From positions 20,793,046-20,857,045 of the forward strand of contig CM077824.1 of assembly GCA_039720395.1 (NCBI GenBank): 64,000 bases of DNA. The letters run 5' to 3'. The stretch comes from Liquidambar formosana (Eukaryota; Streptophyta; Magnoliopsida; Saxifragales; Altingiaceae). Positions 47,901 to 59,200 of this stretch are shown piece by piece; position 1 is the stretch's first letter; every line of letters begins with the position of its first letter. A model generated the notes under the pieces. The model searched no databases. It saw nothing but the letters and a program-made list of their open reading frames with translations, and was not told where the DNA came from. The position numbers and the translations under genes were made by a program.

Positions 47901-48090
47901 CAACACAAAGTGAGGAATTCTTACCAACCTTTCCAATGCCAATTATCTTACCCTTGGCATTGTCTCCAAATGTCACGAAGCCGCCGTCCTTGGGCTTCAA
48001 AGAGACGAACTTTGATCTATCACCCGTCATATGCCTTGAGCAACCACTATCAAGAAACCATTTCTCATTGCTTGATGACTTCAAGCATAC
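44954..48090 (-). pseudogene. pol: Copia pol: PR, IN, RT, RNase H; broken
   Basis: Minus strand. Protease WFLDSGCSRHMTG (about 48060); integrase HHCC finger (HRRLGH to CSACQFGKQ, about 47670-47550), catalytic MDLFG, IDDYSR and TPQQNGVVERKN region (about 47480-47165); RT with WVYRNKKDESG, YGLKQAPRAWY and YVDD (about 45904-45893); RNase H DADFAGC (about 45410), then DNTSAINL (about 45180) and FTKPL near the end. Lesions are TAA at 47115-47113, TGA at 46494-46492 and a frameshift near 45290 inside RNase H. Gag and pol are also in different frames at 48101/48090. Domain order PR-IN-RT-RNH is diagnostic for Ty1/copia. Confidence 0.9.
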
Positions 48091-48100
48091 CTACACAAGT

Positions 48101-49059
48101 TCAAGTAACTTTCTTTGGTACCCATACTTTCTTGGGTCCATAGGGGTTAGCCATAGGAGGTGAGGTTCCCTTAACCACCCACACCTTCTTGGTGAGTCTT
48201 TTTGGTCTTCTTCTCATGTTACAAGTATAAGCGTTGTGTCCTTCCTTATTACAATAAGTACATGAGATTTTAGGTGTGCTAGGAACCTTAGGCTTAGGAA
48301 AGAAGTTAATGTAGGATTTTTGTTTAACATGTTCTTGATAACCAATTCCGGCCTTGTCAAAGCACCATCTTTGACTAGTTAATATCTTATCCAAGTTATC
48401 CCTTCCATTGATAAACTTGGCCAAGGTATTAGTCAAGTCTTCAATCTTTTCTTTCAATGAAGTATTTTCACTTTCAAGATTGGATTGAGAGATGGTAGGG
48501 GGTGAGTCTATCTTGCTTTTCAACTCTAAGTTCTCATTTTTCAAAGCAGTTAGTTCTTCTTGAAGAGATGAGATATTCTTTTTCAAATCATTATTTTTGT
48601 GAGAAAATCTTTTTAATCCAAGAAAAGTATCTTCAAGAGCATCTTGTAGTTCTTCATAAGTAGGAGGTTCTTCTATAGGATAATCAATAGAGTTAGCTTC
48701 GATTACCTCATCTTCTTTTGCCATGAGACAAAAGTTTGCAACTTCTTGATCACAAGAAGCCTCCTCATCTTCTTCATCACTATTTGCTTCATCATCCCAA
48801 GTGACGGTGAAAGCCTTCTTCTTGAATTTTCTATTGTCCTTGAAGTTGTTGTTGTTGTGGCTTGTCTTGTTGTAGTTATTGTTGAGTTGGGGGCAATTTA
48901 TCTTGATATGCCCGGGCTTCTTACATTCAAAACACACTTGAGGTTCTCTATTTGAAGTCTCTCCTCTATTTGGAATCCTTTTGGAGGAGTCTCCCTTGTT
49001 GAATCTCCTTCCTTGATTTCTTCTAGAAAAGAACCTTTTGAGTTTGTGAGATATGAAAG
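48101..49059 (-). pseudogene. gag: Copia gag, C-terminal part only
   Basis: Minus-strand frame interrupted by the Tat-2 LTR at 49060. It starts in a basic stretch, then a CCHC knuckle CFECKKPGHIKINC (about 48930), an acidic segment, a long coiled-coil-like segment (about 48650-48420) and a second knuckle CTYCNKEGHNAYTC (about 48265). The capsid domain would be upstream and is missing from the window. Confidence 0.85.
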
Positions 49060-49652
49060 TGTCACACCCCATTTTTGCACCACCTTACTAGGGCTCATCA
49101 TTTCATGCATGTTTTTGTTTTGTTTTTGAGTCTAGTCACTTGCATTAGTTTTCTAGAGTCACAAGGACAATGGATATGAATTTTGGTTCAAATTGGAGTT
49201 GATCTTGAGGGATAATAAGAGCTTTTGTGACTTGAGGGGCATAATTGTCTTTTAAGTCCCAAACTTTTCATTTGACCTTGGAATGATCTCCAAATTGTCA
49301 ATTGGAGTTCATATGGATGCATAAGAGGTATTTCTAGGTTCAATTGGGTAAGTCAATGGCTCGGGATTAAAATGGCTCGATGTAGTTCAAGTTGGTTAAT
49401 TGACCCTTCCTTGGGTTAGCTCTAATTGACTCACAATTACCAACCAAATCTTTTCAAATTGACTTTCATTAGTCATCATTTTACCCTCAAAAGTGTTTCA
49501 TGAAGTTCATCTTAAGTCCCGTGGCCCTGATGATGAGTTTAGTGTGGTTATTTACGGATTATCCTTGAAGAATTAGTGCGAATCACAGCATGAGATTTTT
49601 GGTTAAAATGAAAAGAAAATTATTTTATTAAATTAGCCATTTTTATCATGAC

Positions 49653-49717
49653 ACTAACACGTGCACGTATGTGATGAGTGTGTGTACGCACATACGATAC
49701 ATGTGCATGCGTGTTAG
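49653..49717. promoter_or_regulatory. Degenerate palindrome cluster of the Tat-2 LTR
   Basis: ACACGTGCACGTATGTG, GTGTGTACGCACAT and ACATGTGCATGCGTGT follow each other at roughly 20-22 bp, enclosed by an outer inverted repeat CTAACACG/CGTGTTAG (49654-49661 and 49710-49717). It lies about 140 bp upstream of the TATA box, the same place as array A in Tat-1, and most resembles the third intron array of Tat-1 (18967-19021). Confidence 0.6.
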
Positions 49718-49856
49718 CGGTCAGTCTCCCAATTTTTATAAAAGACAATTTCCTTTTCCTATTCAGATTAGAAGTCTTTTATCATTATAAAATACCTTTT
49801 GATTATTCTCCAAAGAAACCTAGTCCAGGAAGGAAAGGGAAACTCCAGATTTCAGC

Positions 49857-49864
49857 TATAAATA
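49857..49864 (+). promoter_or_regulatory. TATA box of the Tat-2 LTR
   Basis: TATAAATA, the same word and relative position as in Tat-1. Confidence 0.65.
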
Positions 49865-51844
49865 CTCTCTTAATGTCTTTAAACAAGGGGGAGGAGAAGA
49901 GGGTTTGGAGGGAGTGAAATTCGTCATAATTCAGCAGCAGATTTTCTGAAAACCAGCAGTCGTATTTTAATCATAACTTTTTCATCTGAAGTCAGAATTT
50001 GATGAAATTGGTCTTGTTAGAAAGATAATTCAATTCTCTACAACTTTGTATTTCACAAGCTTTGTCCAAATCCAACGTTTTCATACCCAAAAACGCGATT
50101 GAAGTTGCTGCTGCTGCAAAGTGACGAAAATCACTTTTCTTTTCTCTTGTTCTCTTTTTGTTTTCTATTTCTTTTCAAAGTTGAGTGAGTTTTGATCTCT
50201 TTGCTGTGATACCACTTTGACAAAGAGGAGGATTCGTGTTGGTTTGATTCACTCTAAAGGCCTGAGGAGCCACGAACAATTACAAACACAAAGGAAGGCC
50301 CTTCCTAAGGTATTCTCCTTCTCTATTCAAGCTTAAACTAGGTTTTCATATGGGTTAGGCTTATTGCATGTTAAAGGTAACTTTTTTATCATGTATTAAC
50401 ACTCTACCTAGTTAATATACATGGAATATCTATTTTTTTTATCTACTGTTTAGCATGCTTTAGGGCTGTCCTTTAGGTTTTTAATGCATAGTTATGATTC
50501 TTGTGCTCCTGTTTGTCCTTGTGCTAGGATTAGTGTCATTGCATGTTAGAGTTAGGATTTTCATCATGTTATATTGCTTTAGTTAGTTAATATGCATGAT
50601 TTAATTTCTGTTTAGTTTGGTTTTAGCATGATTAAAGTATGTCTTGTGAGTTTTTAAGCATATTTGTGAGTTTAGGGTTTTAGAGTCATTGTTTCGTGTT
50701 TGTTTTCATATAGCATGATAAAGTAGACTTTTTTATTGGTTTTTCTTCGTGTTTGCTGTATATGTTTTTCATATAGAGTAAACATGATAGTTTTGCATGC
50801 ATATTAGTATGTTCTAGGGTTTTTATGCATGATAAGGTTCTAGGAATATGTTAGGACTTATTATTGTTCGCTGTTTTTGCTATTGGCATGCTTAGTGGAT
50901 GATTTTAGGTCATAATACTATTCTGTCCAGATTTGCATGTTAGTGTTTTTGCATGGTTTTGAGCACTTGTAAGGGTGCAAATAGGTGTGGTATTTGTCCT
51001 ATGGCAAATAGGGCTGCTTATGTATGAAATAGCTAATGTTTGGAGTAATTGCGCTCAGGTAAGTGGGTGTGAAGGTGCCCCAATTCACCTTTCTTCCTTA
51101 TCCCTTCTCTTCTCTCTATTTAGGGTTAATTTTTAATATGATCCTATGGTTTAATTAGAGGTTTCCTTCATAAACAAAATTCTGGTTTTTATTAAGGTTT
51201 CCATTTTGTGGATTTCTTTCCTAAAATCAAACTTTCTATCAATTCTCTTTTGATCAAATAAGGAAACCTAGGGTTTTTACCATAGGTTTGTATTAGGATT
51301 TAACCTTAGTTCTAATCGAACTACGTGGACTTTGATCCATGTATTTCATTGCATGGTACGTAGGCGCTCTTCGTGAGGCTCAAGTCCGTTCTAGGATCCA
51401 AGCATCCTAGGTTTATTTTTGTTTTCTTTTCTTCTTTTTCTTTTTCTGTTTTTATGTGCTTATTATGCATGGATGGATGAATGAAATATATGATATGCAT
51501 GCAATTCTTGTGATGATATACTTGCTGATTTTTGTATGGAAAGATCTTGATTTAGCCCAAATGAACTGAGAGACCGAAAGGGTGACATGGGTGCCTATAG
51601 GCTTTGCCTAGAACCTTCCCATGTCATAACTTAGCCTCTGAATCCCCGATTTCTTTGGTTTTCAAAAGATTGGTTTTTGCCTTTCCTTTTTTATGGAGTC
51701 ATTCAAATTGTTTTCCTAAAACAAACTATTTTTAGGGTTTTCCTTGTTTCCTTTAAAAAATAAGGTGGCGACTCCTTTCCTTTTTCTTTTTCAAACCCAT
51801 TTTCTTTCAATCCCTTGTGGGCCCAATTTCCGGGGTTCACAGTT

Positions 51845-51862
51845 TGGCGACTCCACTGGGGA
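51845..51862 (+). other. Primer-binding site of Tat-2
   Basis: TGGCGACTCCACTGGGGA, identical to the Tat-1 PBS, three bases after the LTR end. Confidence 0.85.
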
Positions 51863-52652
51863 TGTTGTGGGCTAGACTCTATAAAGTTTAATTGGGCTAA
51901 GTTAATTTCTTATGTTTAATTAAAATCAATCACATTGCGTCCGCTTGATTATGTGCTTTCATTTATTGCATTGTGTGCGCAAACTCCTGCATGTTAGGAT
52001 CGATGTCCCTCGATGTATCCTTGCCAACGATCGGCCTAGTCTCAACCATGGTTTTCCTGATTCCATGTGTTGGGGCGAAAGCTATCAACCTCTCTTGCCT
52101 AGTACCCTTGGGCTTGCCCTTGGGTATATTAAATGAGTTAATCACGTACTGCTGGACCCACGTGGCGTTCCTGATGCCACATGTGGTTAGGTATAAGGAT
52201 TGCTCAAGCAAGTGAAGGACCCTAGCCTACCCTTATCATTAGTCCATATAGACAGACTTGTAGGACACTACGGTCTCACCTTTATGCACCCACAATTGTT
52301 TGTAATGATGCTATGCCGTGTTTGTGGTGTGAGGCTTTATATCTTATGCCCTTAACATAGACCTTTAAACCCTAGCCTTCGTTAAGCCCATGGGTTAGGA
52401 GGAATAAATTAAGGAAATATGATGTAAAGCTATGTTTGTGATGTGCTAGTCCTAGGGGATTAATTAAACCTAGTTGAAGGACTCTATGCCCTATTCTTTA
52501 AAACATACCCTTAATCCATGATCCCTGTAAAGGTAATTGGATAAAAGGAATGAATTAATTGAACATGGTGTAGAGACCGAGTTCATTAAGGAAAATATGG
52601 AGGTTTAGGACAAGTCCTTAGGCTAAAGGTTAAAACTTTTCTATCCATAGAC
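51863..52652 (+). other. Tat-2 untranslated leader, no gene seen
   Basis: 790 bp between PBS and gag. Small frames on both strands around 51950-52210 overlap and have no recognisable content. Confidence 0.6.
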
Positions 52653-54692
52653 GTGCTGGCTTGGATCCGCAATCCACAAGGGCGTCTAGTGAGTGTTGAG
52701 TCTACCCATCAGACAGACATGGCCGACGAAAGAACTAGTGAGGGGCACTTTGACCTTGAGGCTTGCCTGAAAGCCATCATGGCCAAGCTTGACCATACCG
52801 CCGAGACATCCGATACCGCATTGAAAATGGCTCAAGAGAACCAACAGAAGATGGCGGATCTTGAACAAAATGGCTCTAAGGCCCATTCCTCGGGTATACC
52901 TCATGGGGCTGGCACCGAAGAGGGACCTCAATCCAATGAGAACACCAAGACAAGGGGGGAAAGTAGCTCGAAACCTGAGGTCACCAACCTAGAAGGGGAA
53001 GCCAAGGGGAAAGGTACTAGCAGTGATTCCGTGTTAGCTAGCAAGGTAGAAGCTTTGGAGAGAACCATAAAAGGGATTCGCAGGGCTGATGACATGGTCG
53101 ATGTGCGGACTCTATCCCTGTTTCCAACGGCTCGTATTCCCCTACAATTCAAGATGCCGGAGTTAGAAAAGTTCGATGGGACGGGTTGCCCTAAGACTCA
53201 TTTGAAGATGTACGTGCGAGCTATGCACCCTCGAGGGGCTACTGACGAGCTTTTAGCTCAAATGTTCCATGAAACCTTGGCCACTTCTGCTTTGAAATGG
53301 TTCTTATCCTTGGATGAGAATAGAACCCGGACTTGGGAAGACATATGCAATGAGTTTTCAGAGCACTACAAGTATAACACAGAGGTGGACGTTACTCGAA
53401 GGGACCTAGAAACTACCAAGCAAGGGGCTCATGAAACTTTCTCTGCTTACATTACAAGGTGGAGACAAAAGGCGTCGAGAATGACGGATAGGCCGAATGA
53501 GGAGGACCAAATTCAGTTAGTGGTTAAGAACCTGCTGCCCGTGTATCACAAGCACCTATTTGCCCACTATTTCCCAAATTTCAAAGCTCTCATTGGGGCT
53601 GGCACGCAGGTTGAAGATGCTATCAATGATGGGACAATCAAGACTGAGGAAGTGAGGAGTCGCAAGACAAACTTTACTGGGAAGAACAATGCCGAGGTCA
53701 ACACCATAACTCAACCAATCCAACCCTTTTCTCTCAATGATGTCACCCTACCTCGCCAATTCACTGACCTATTCATGCCACTCGAAAGAGTCCTTGAAAA
53801 GCTCATAAGTCGTGATCTATTGAAGCCACTCGACCCAAGACCTCCACCAAATCCCTTACCCAAGAGCTACAATGAGAATGAGTACTGCAAGTACCACCAA
53901 TCCAAAGGCCATGCCACCAATCGCTGTATTCGCCTTCGCCACCAAGTCCAAGACCTCATTGACAAGCAAGTCATTTCACCACCAACCCGTCCAAATGTCA
54001 CCCGTAATCCTCTCCCATCACACAACAACACACCCCCACCTAACACCATAAATGCCATTGGGGTTGAATCCTCTCGCCCTCGCCATCCCATAAGACAATA
54101 CACTCCGCTCCCCATAACCTTAACCCGTCTCTTCACCATTTTCCGCAATAACAGCCTTATCATATCACTTCCACCAAAGCCAAGACCATCAACCCCTCAC
54201 CAATATTGCCAATACCATCGTGCACCCGGCCATGACACCGAGGCTTGTTCTATACTAAAGAAGATCATCCAAGACCTCATTGACCAAAAGGTTTTGTTGT
54301 TGCCAAAGAAATCTATCCAACAAGAGCTGAAAGAAAGATATGAAGCAGGGGATCCTCAGGTTGGCCTATTAGGTGAAGCGTCGGGGAAATATGATTACTA
54401 TGTGCTGTACTCAAGCCCAAGTCCGATATCAGATGAGCCGATAGTCCCTTCAGGTTGGGATGACTTGCCGACAGAGATGGAGAGCATCGACATGATAGAA
54501 TGGGATGACTTAATGAATGACTCCGAGGGAGTCCATGATATATGGGCTAGTGATGATGAGCTGGATCATATAACCAGAGGGGGTCGCCATTTCAAGCCTC
54601 CCCACCTAGAATCTGAGAATCCGTTGGAAGATTTGGAAGGACAGAGGCGTCCTAGCTGCAAGAAGAAGAGGATGAAGTGCTTAGGCAGCTGA
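52653..54692 (+). CDS. gag: Tat-2 gag, open frame with two zinc knuckles
   Basis: A 679-codon frame. Residues about 160-330 form the retrotransposon gag capsid domain (LEKFDGTGCPKTHLKMY, WEDICNEFSEHYKYNTE, AYITRWRQKASRM), close to Tat-1. Two CX2HX4HX4C knuckles follow: CKYHQSKGHATNRC (about 53886) and CQYHRAPGHDTEAC (about 54208), each trailed by QDLID. The spacer between them is Pro-rich. The likely initiator may be the internal Met at 52719 (MADERTSEG) rather than the first one. The frame ends at 54692 after a shift near 54650; the protease frame starts by 54677, overlapping it. Whether the shift is natural or a lesion is not clear; Tat-1 also shifts frame between gag and PR, but at a different place. 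Confidence 0.85.
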   Translation: MLAWIRNPQGRLVSVESTHQTDMADERTSEGHFDLEACLKAIMAKLDHTAETSDTALKMAQENQQKMADLEQNGSKAHSSGIPHGAGTEEGPQSNENTKTRGESSSKPEVTNLEGEAKGKGTSSDSVLASKVEALERTIKGIRRADDMVDVRTLSLFPTARIPLQFKMPELEKFDGTGCPKTHLKMYVRAMHPRGATDELLAQMFHETLATSALKWFLSLDENRTRTWEDICNEFSEHYKYNTEVDVTRRDLETTKQGAHETFSAYITRWRQKASRMTDRPNEEDQIQLVVKNLLPVYHKHLFAHYFPNFKALIGAGTQVEDAINDGTIKTEEVRSRKTNFTGKNNAEVNTITQPIQPFSLNDVTLPRQFTDLFMPLERVLEKLISRDLLKPLDPRPPPNPLPKSYNENEYCKYHQSKGHATNRCIRLRHQVQDLIDKQVISPPTRPNVTRNPLPSHNNTPPPNTINAIGVESSRPRHPIRQYTPLPITLTRLFTIFRNNSLIISLPPKPRPSTPHQYCQYHRAPGHDTEACSILKKIIQDLIDQKVLLLPKKSIQQELKERYEAGDPQVGLLGEASGKYDYYVLYSSPSPISDEPIVPSGWDDLPTEMESIDMIEWDDLMNDSEGVHDIWASDDELDHITRGGRHFKPPHLESENPLEDLEGQRRPSCKKKRMKCLGS

Positions 54693-56056
54693 AGAAGACC
54701 AATGCCAACATTACTATTTGGGGCTTGCTCATGGCCTCGCATAAGCACAGACAGACCGTGTTGAAACTGTTGAATCAGATACAAGTGCCTGTTGACACAT
54801 CCCCCGAGGGATTGGTACATTTGGTGAATCCAACTCCCAAGAACTCAACCATCGTGTTCACCGATGTAGACCTACCTAAAAGCGGGCCGAGCCATTCTCA
54901 AGCTCTCTATGTGACCGTTGACACTATGGGGAAGAGGGTTCCCACCGTTCTTATCGACAATGGGTCCGCACTGAATGTATGTCCTCTTCGAACTGCCACT
55001 GTTTTGGGTTTGGGACCCACTGATTTCACGCCATCTGGGCAGACCGTAAGAGCTTATGACAACACTCGCCGAGAAGTAATAGGGGTAGTTACTTTGCCTC
55101 TTATCATGGGACCCACTGAATTTAGGGTAGAATTCCAAGTGTTGGATGTGCCGTCATGTTTCAACTTGTTGTTGGGCCGACCTTGGATCCATCCTACTGG
55201 GGCTGTGCCATCTTCACTCCATCAAAAGGTGAAGTTTCCTTATGAAGGAGCCATAGTAACGCTTCAAGGGGACTATGAATTGAAACTCGCAGGTGTGCCT
55301 ATATGTGAGATACAACCCTAATCAGCAGCGATACCGCTATCTGGGTTTGACTATGTCCAATGCATTGAGAAAGAGCTCGAAAAGGGTGAATTAATACCCT
55401 TGGACTTTTGCCCCCATGGCAACTTGTATGTTGGTGAAATCATGAGAAGGATGAGTTTCTTCCCAGGCATGGGGCTAGGGCGTCGCCAACAAGGGATCTC
55501 TACGTCTATTCAAAGCCGTGTCACCTCATATACTTTTGGGTTAGGATATGAGCCCTCCAAAAATGATTATGCGGAAATGCTGAAGAGGAACAAAGAGAAA
55601 GTAAGAGCCAAAGCCGAGGGAAGGGTGTCAGACCTGAAGATCTCGCCATATCGACCTACTTTGAATGGTTACTTCGTCAAAGAAGGGGATGATTTTCTAT
55701 ATTGCGGGTTTCCAGAGCCCACCTTTGACCAAGCTACCAAGATCCGAGTTCCGGGTTTTGAAATCTTCTTCACCGAATGGTATCCAATCACAGCTGAAAT
55801 GGTGGATGATGATGCCATCAATGATGAGTTCTGGGAAAAGAAAGAAGAGGACTGGGTAAAGAACCTTGATGCAGGGGCTATGACTGAAATGTTCCAAGAC
55901 ATGATCCTCATCATGGAAGACTCGACCATTGAAGAACTCCAGGGTTCGTCCATTAGCCATGCTACCTTGCCACTCCTAAATTGGTACCTTGAATGTGGTG
56001 TCGTTGCGGAGATCCATGAAGAAGAAGACCTTGGCCTACCTAATAGCAGCTTGTAG
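54677..56056 (+). pseudogene. Tat-2 protease and conserved PR-RT linker module, one stop
   Basis: Protease-like fold with VLIDNGSALNVCPLRTAT (catalytic Asp about 54957) and NLLLGRPWIHPTGAVPS. An in-frame TAA at 55319-55321 follows. The frame then continues through a G-patch-like PGMGLGRRQQG (about 55465), LNGYFVKEGDDFLYCGFPEP (about 55660) and an acidic Trp/Glu-rich part, ending TAG at 56054-56056. The G-patch-like and LNG-FVKEG-DF-YCGFPEP blocks are also in Tat-1, in the same order, so this linker is under common constraint. Confidence 0.8.
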
Positions 56057-56241
56057 GTGTCTTAGTTTAGTAATATTTCCCTAATTCAATAAGATGTATC
56101 TACTTTACTCACTTTGTGGAGTCATAGTATTGATACAGATTTATTTGTTTTCCTTCTTTCTTTTGTGTGTCATTCCCATTATTCCCAGTCAATAAAGTGT
56201 GCTTTCTTTCTCTATATATGCAGTGTCTCTTTTCTCTCCTC
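56057..56241 (+). other. Noncoding gap between PR and RT, candidate intron
   Basis: Follows TTGTAG with GTGTCT and ends in a pyrimidine-rich TTTCTTTCTCTATATATGCAG (acceptor at 56223) just before the RT start MDIYGMDID at 56242. Ogre elements are known to have an intron between PR and RT. The donor is uncertain because the stop at 56054 precedes it. Tat-1 has no such gap. Confidence 0.4.
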
Positions 56242-59200
56242 TATGGATATTTATGGCATGGATATAGATCCTAGGAACGATGTCCCCCCGGAGCTCGTTG
56301 AGCAAAGAAAAAGGGGCGTCACCGAACCTAATATGGATGAATTGGAATCAATCAACTTAGGGACGAATGAATTGCCAAGAATAGTTAAAATTGGGAAAAC
56401 CCTCTCCCCCGTTGAAAAAGAAAAGATGATCTCCCTCTTGAAAGCCAACATTATGGCTTTTGCATGGTCTTATGAAGACATGCCTGGCATCGACCCCGAT
56501 ATTGTGCAACACTATATCCCCACTAATTCCCTAAAGAAGCCGGTAAAGCAGAAACTCAGAAGATTAAAACCAGAATGGGCTCTAAAAGTAAAAGAAGAGA
56601 TAACTAAACAACTAGACGCGGGTTTCCTCCAAGTTGTGGAGTACCCCGAATGGTTGTCAAATATAGTGCCTGTGCCTAAAAAAGATGGGAAAGTAAGGAT
56701 GTGTGTCGATTTCCGAGATCTCAACGCCGCGAGCCCTAAGGATGACTTCCCTTTACCCCATATCAACGTGTTGGTGGATAGTACAGTGGGACATGCACTC
56801 CTCTCCTTCATGGACGGATTCTCCAGGTATAACCAGATAAAGATGGCGCCTCAAGACATGGAGAAAACAGCCTTTATCACGCAATGGGGAACGTACTGTT
56901 ACAAGGTAATGCCTTTTGGCTTAAGAAACGCTGGGGCTACTTACCAAAGAGCAGCTACGACCTTATTGCATGATATGATCCATAAGGAAGTCGAGGTTTA
57001 TGTCGATGATATGATCGTAAAGTCCGTGGATAGAGAAGGGCATTTCAAGGCACTAGAGAAATTCCTAGAGCGAGCAAAAAAGTACAATCTCCGTCTCAAC
57101 CCACAGAAGTGCGCTTTTGGTGTCACTGCAGGCAAGTTATTGGGGTTTATGATCACTCAGAGAGGTATCGAAGTGGACCCAGGGAAGATAAAAGCTATTG
57201 TGGAGATGGAGCCGCCTAGCACTGAGAAGCAGATCCGGGGTTTTCTGGGAAGAGTTCAATACATAAGCCGATTCATTGCCAACTTGACCATGGTTTGCGA
57301 ACTAATCTTCAAATTGCTTAAGAAAGGTGTGCCAAAAGTATGGAACGAAGAATGCCAAGAGGCCTTTGAGACCATTAAGAGATACTTGAGCAATCCTCCA
57401 ATCTTAGTTCCCCCACGGCAAGGTGCGCCGCTTTTTTTATACTTAACGGTCACCGAAACCGCGACGGGAGCTTTGTTAGCTCAATATCTCGAAGGGTCTA
57501 CAAAGGAGAATGCCATTTATTACTTAAGCAAGAAAATGACAGACTATGAAGTGAAGTACAATACAATTGAAAAGGCTTGTGTGGCACTAGTATGGGCGAC
57601 GCAGAAACTCCGGCACTACATGATGTCCTTCGAAGTGTTCTTGATAAGTCGCATGGACCCGTTGAAGTACCTGGTAGAAAGGCCAGTATTGTCATTCAGA
57701 ACTGCTCGATAGTCAATTCTCCTCAATGAATTCGACATCAAGTACGTGAATCAGAAGTCTATCAAGGGAAGTGTCATCGCAAACTACCTAGCCAGCTGTC
57801 CGGTGTCATCATCCGCTCCGTTCAACGATCAATTCCCAGATGAGGACATGCTAGAGATTGGTAGAAAAACTTGGAGAGTATACTTCGATGGGGCAGCCAA
57901 TAAGAAAGGTTATGGGATAGGAGTCCTGCTGGTCTCACCGAAGAGGCATTTACACCATTAGCGGTCAAGTTGGGGTTCGAAGCTACCAACAACATTGCTG
58001 AGTATGAGGCCTGTATCCTAGCACTGGAAGCGGCACTTGAATTGGGGATCAAAGAATTAGAAGTGTTCGGAGACTCGGCGCTAATCATCTGTCAGATAAA
58101 AGGGGAATGGAAAACTCGAGATGAGAAGCTGCTACCCTACCATGCCTACCTGGAAGCTCTAACCAAGGAGTTCTCAGAGATAGAATTTAACTACCTTTCA
58201 AGGAACAAGAACCAGTTCGCCGATGCCTTGGCGACCCTAGCATCCATGGTGGAGATACCTGAAGGGGGAAATGTGAAGCCGTTGGTGATAGAATGCCGAG
58301 ATAAGCCTGTGTACTGTTGTGCAATCCGAGGAGGAGAGGTAAATGATAGCCGTCCGTGGTTCCATGACATAAAGAAGTTCATTGAAGAAAGGGAATACCC
58401 AGAAGGAGCATCTCGCATTGACAGAAAAACCCTAAGGCGGTTGGCGAGTCACTATGTACTTTGTGGAGGAAAGCTATATCGGAGATCATACGACGGGATC
58501 CACCTGCTGTGTGTCACCGAGGAGGAAGCCGAGCATCTGATTAAAGAAATCCATGAAGGGACAGGGGCTCCGCATATGAATGGCTATATGTTAGCTAAGA
58601 AAATCATGAGGTTAGGCTATTATTGGTCCACCATGGAAAGAGACTGCCACGCACATGTCAAGAAGTGCCACAAATGCCAACTGTTCGCCAGTGGACAACA
58701 TTTGCCTTCTATGCCTTTAACGAGTATGTCATCACCTTGGCCATTCGTGGTATGGGGGATAGATATCATCGGACAGATCAAGCCAAAGGCATCAAATGGG
58801 CATGAATACATCCTGGTCGCCATCGACTACTTCACTAAGTGGGTGGAAGCAGCGTCCTTCAAGACCTTGAATTCCAAGAAGGTAGCACAGTTCATACAGC
58901 ACAGCATCATCTATCGATATGGGGTACCGCATGAAGTTATCTCAAACAATGGCCAGCACTTTCAGAAAGAAACCCATGAGCTCTTGCAAAAGTATGGCAT
59001 AGTCCACCATCTGTCGTCACCATACCGTCCTCAGACTAATGGAGCGGTGGAAGCAGCTAACAAGAACATCAAGAAGATACTACAGAAGACTGCGGACTCA
59101 CACACAGACTGGCATGAGAAGTTGCCATTGGCTCTATGGGGTTACAGAACATCAATAAGGTCGTCAACAGGGGCTACCCCTTATTCTCTAGTTTATGGAA

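Larger units (their letters stand above)
41073..49059 (-). mobile_element. Sirevirus-type Ty1/copia element, truncated at the window by Tat-2
   Basis: Minus-strand order is partial gag, PR-IN-RT-RNH, a third ORF, polypurine tract, then the 3' LTR at 42512-41073. Large size, a third ORF after pol, repeated GGGGGAGAT tracts near the LTR and a palindrome-rich LTR are known for Sireviruses. Tat-2 inserted within gag at 49060, so the rest of gag and the 5' LTR should lie past 64000. The bases before the LTR (41068-41072) are ACTTA; their partner cannot be checked here. Confidence 0.88.
49060..51841 (+). repeat. Tat-2 5' LTR
   Basis: Begins TGTCACACCCC and ends GGTTCACA, three bases before the PBS. 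It contains a degenerate palindrome cluster (49653-49717), TATAAATA at 49857, the ACGT motif pair at 51318-51366, a MITE-free AT-rich middle and a PBS-like TGGCGACTCC at 51766-51775. Confidence 0.9.
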
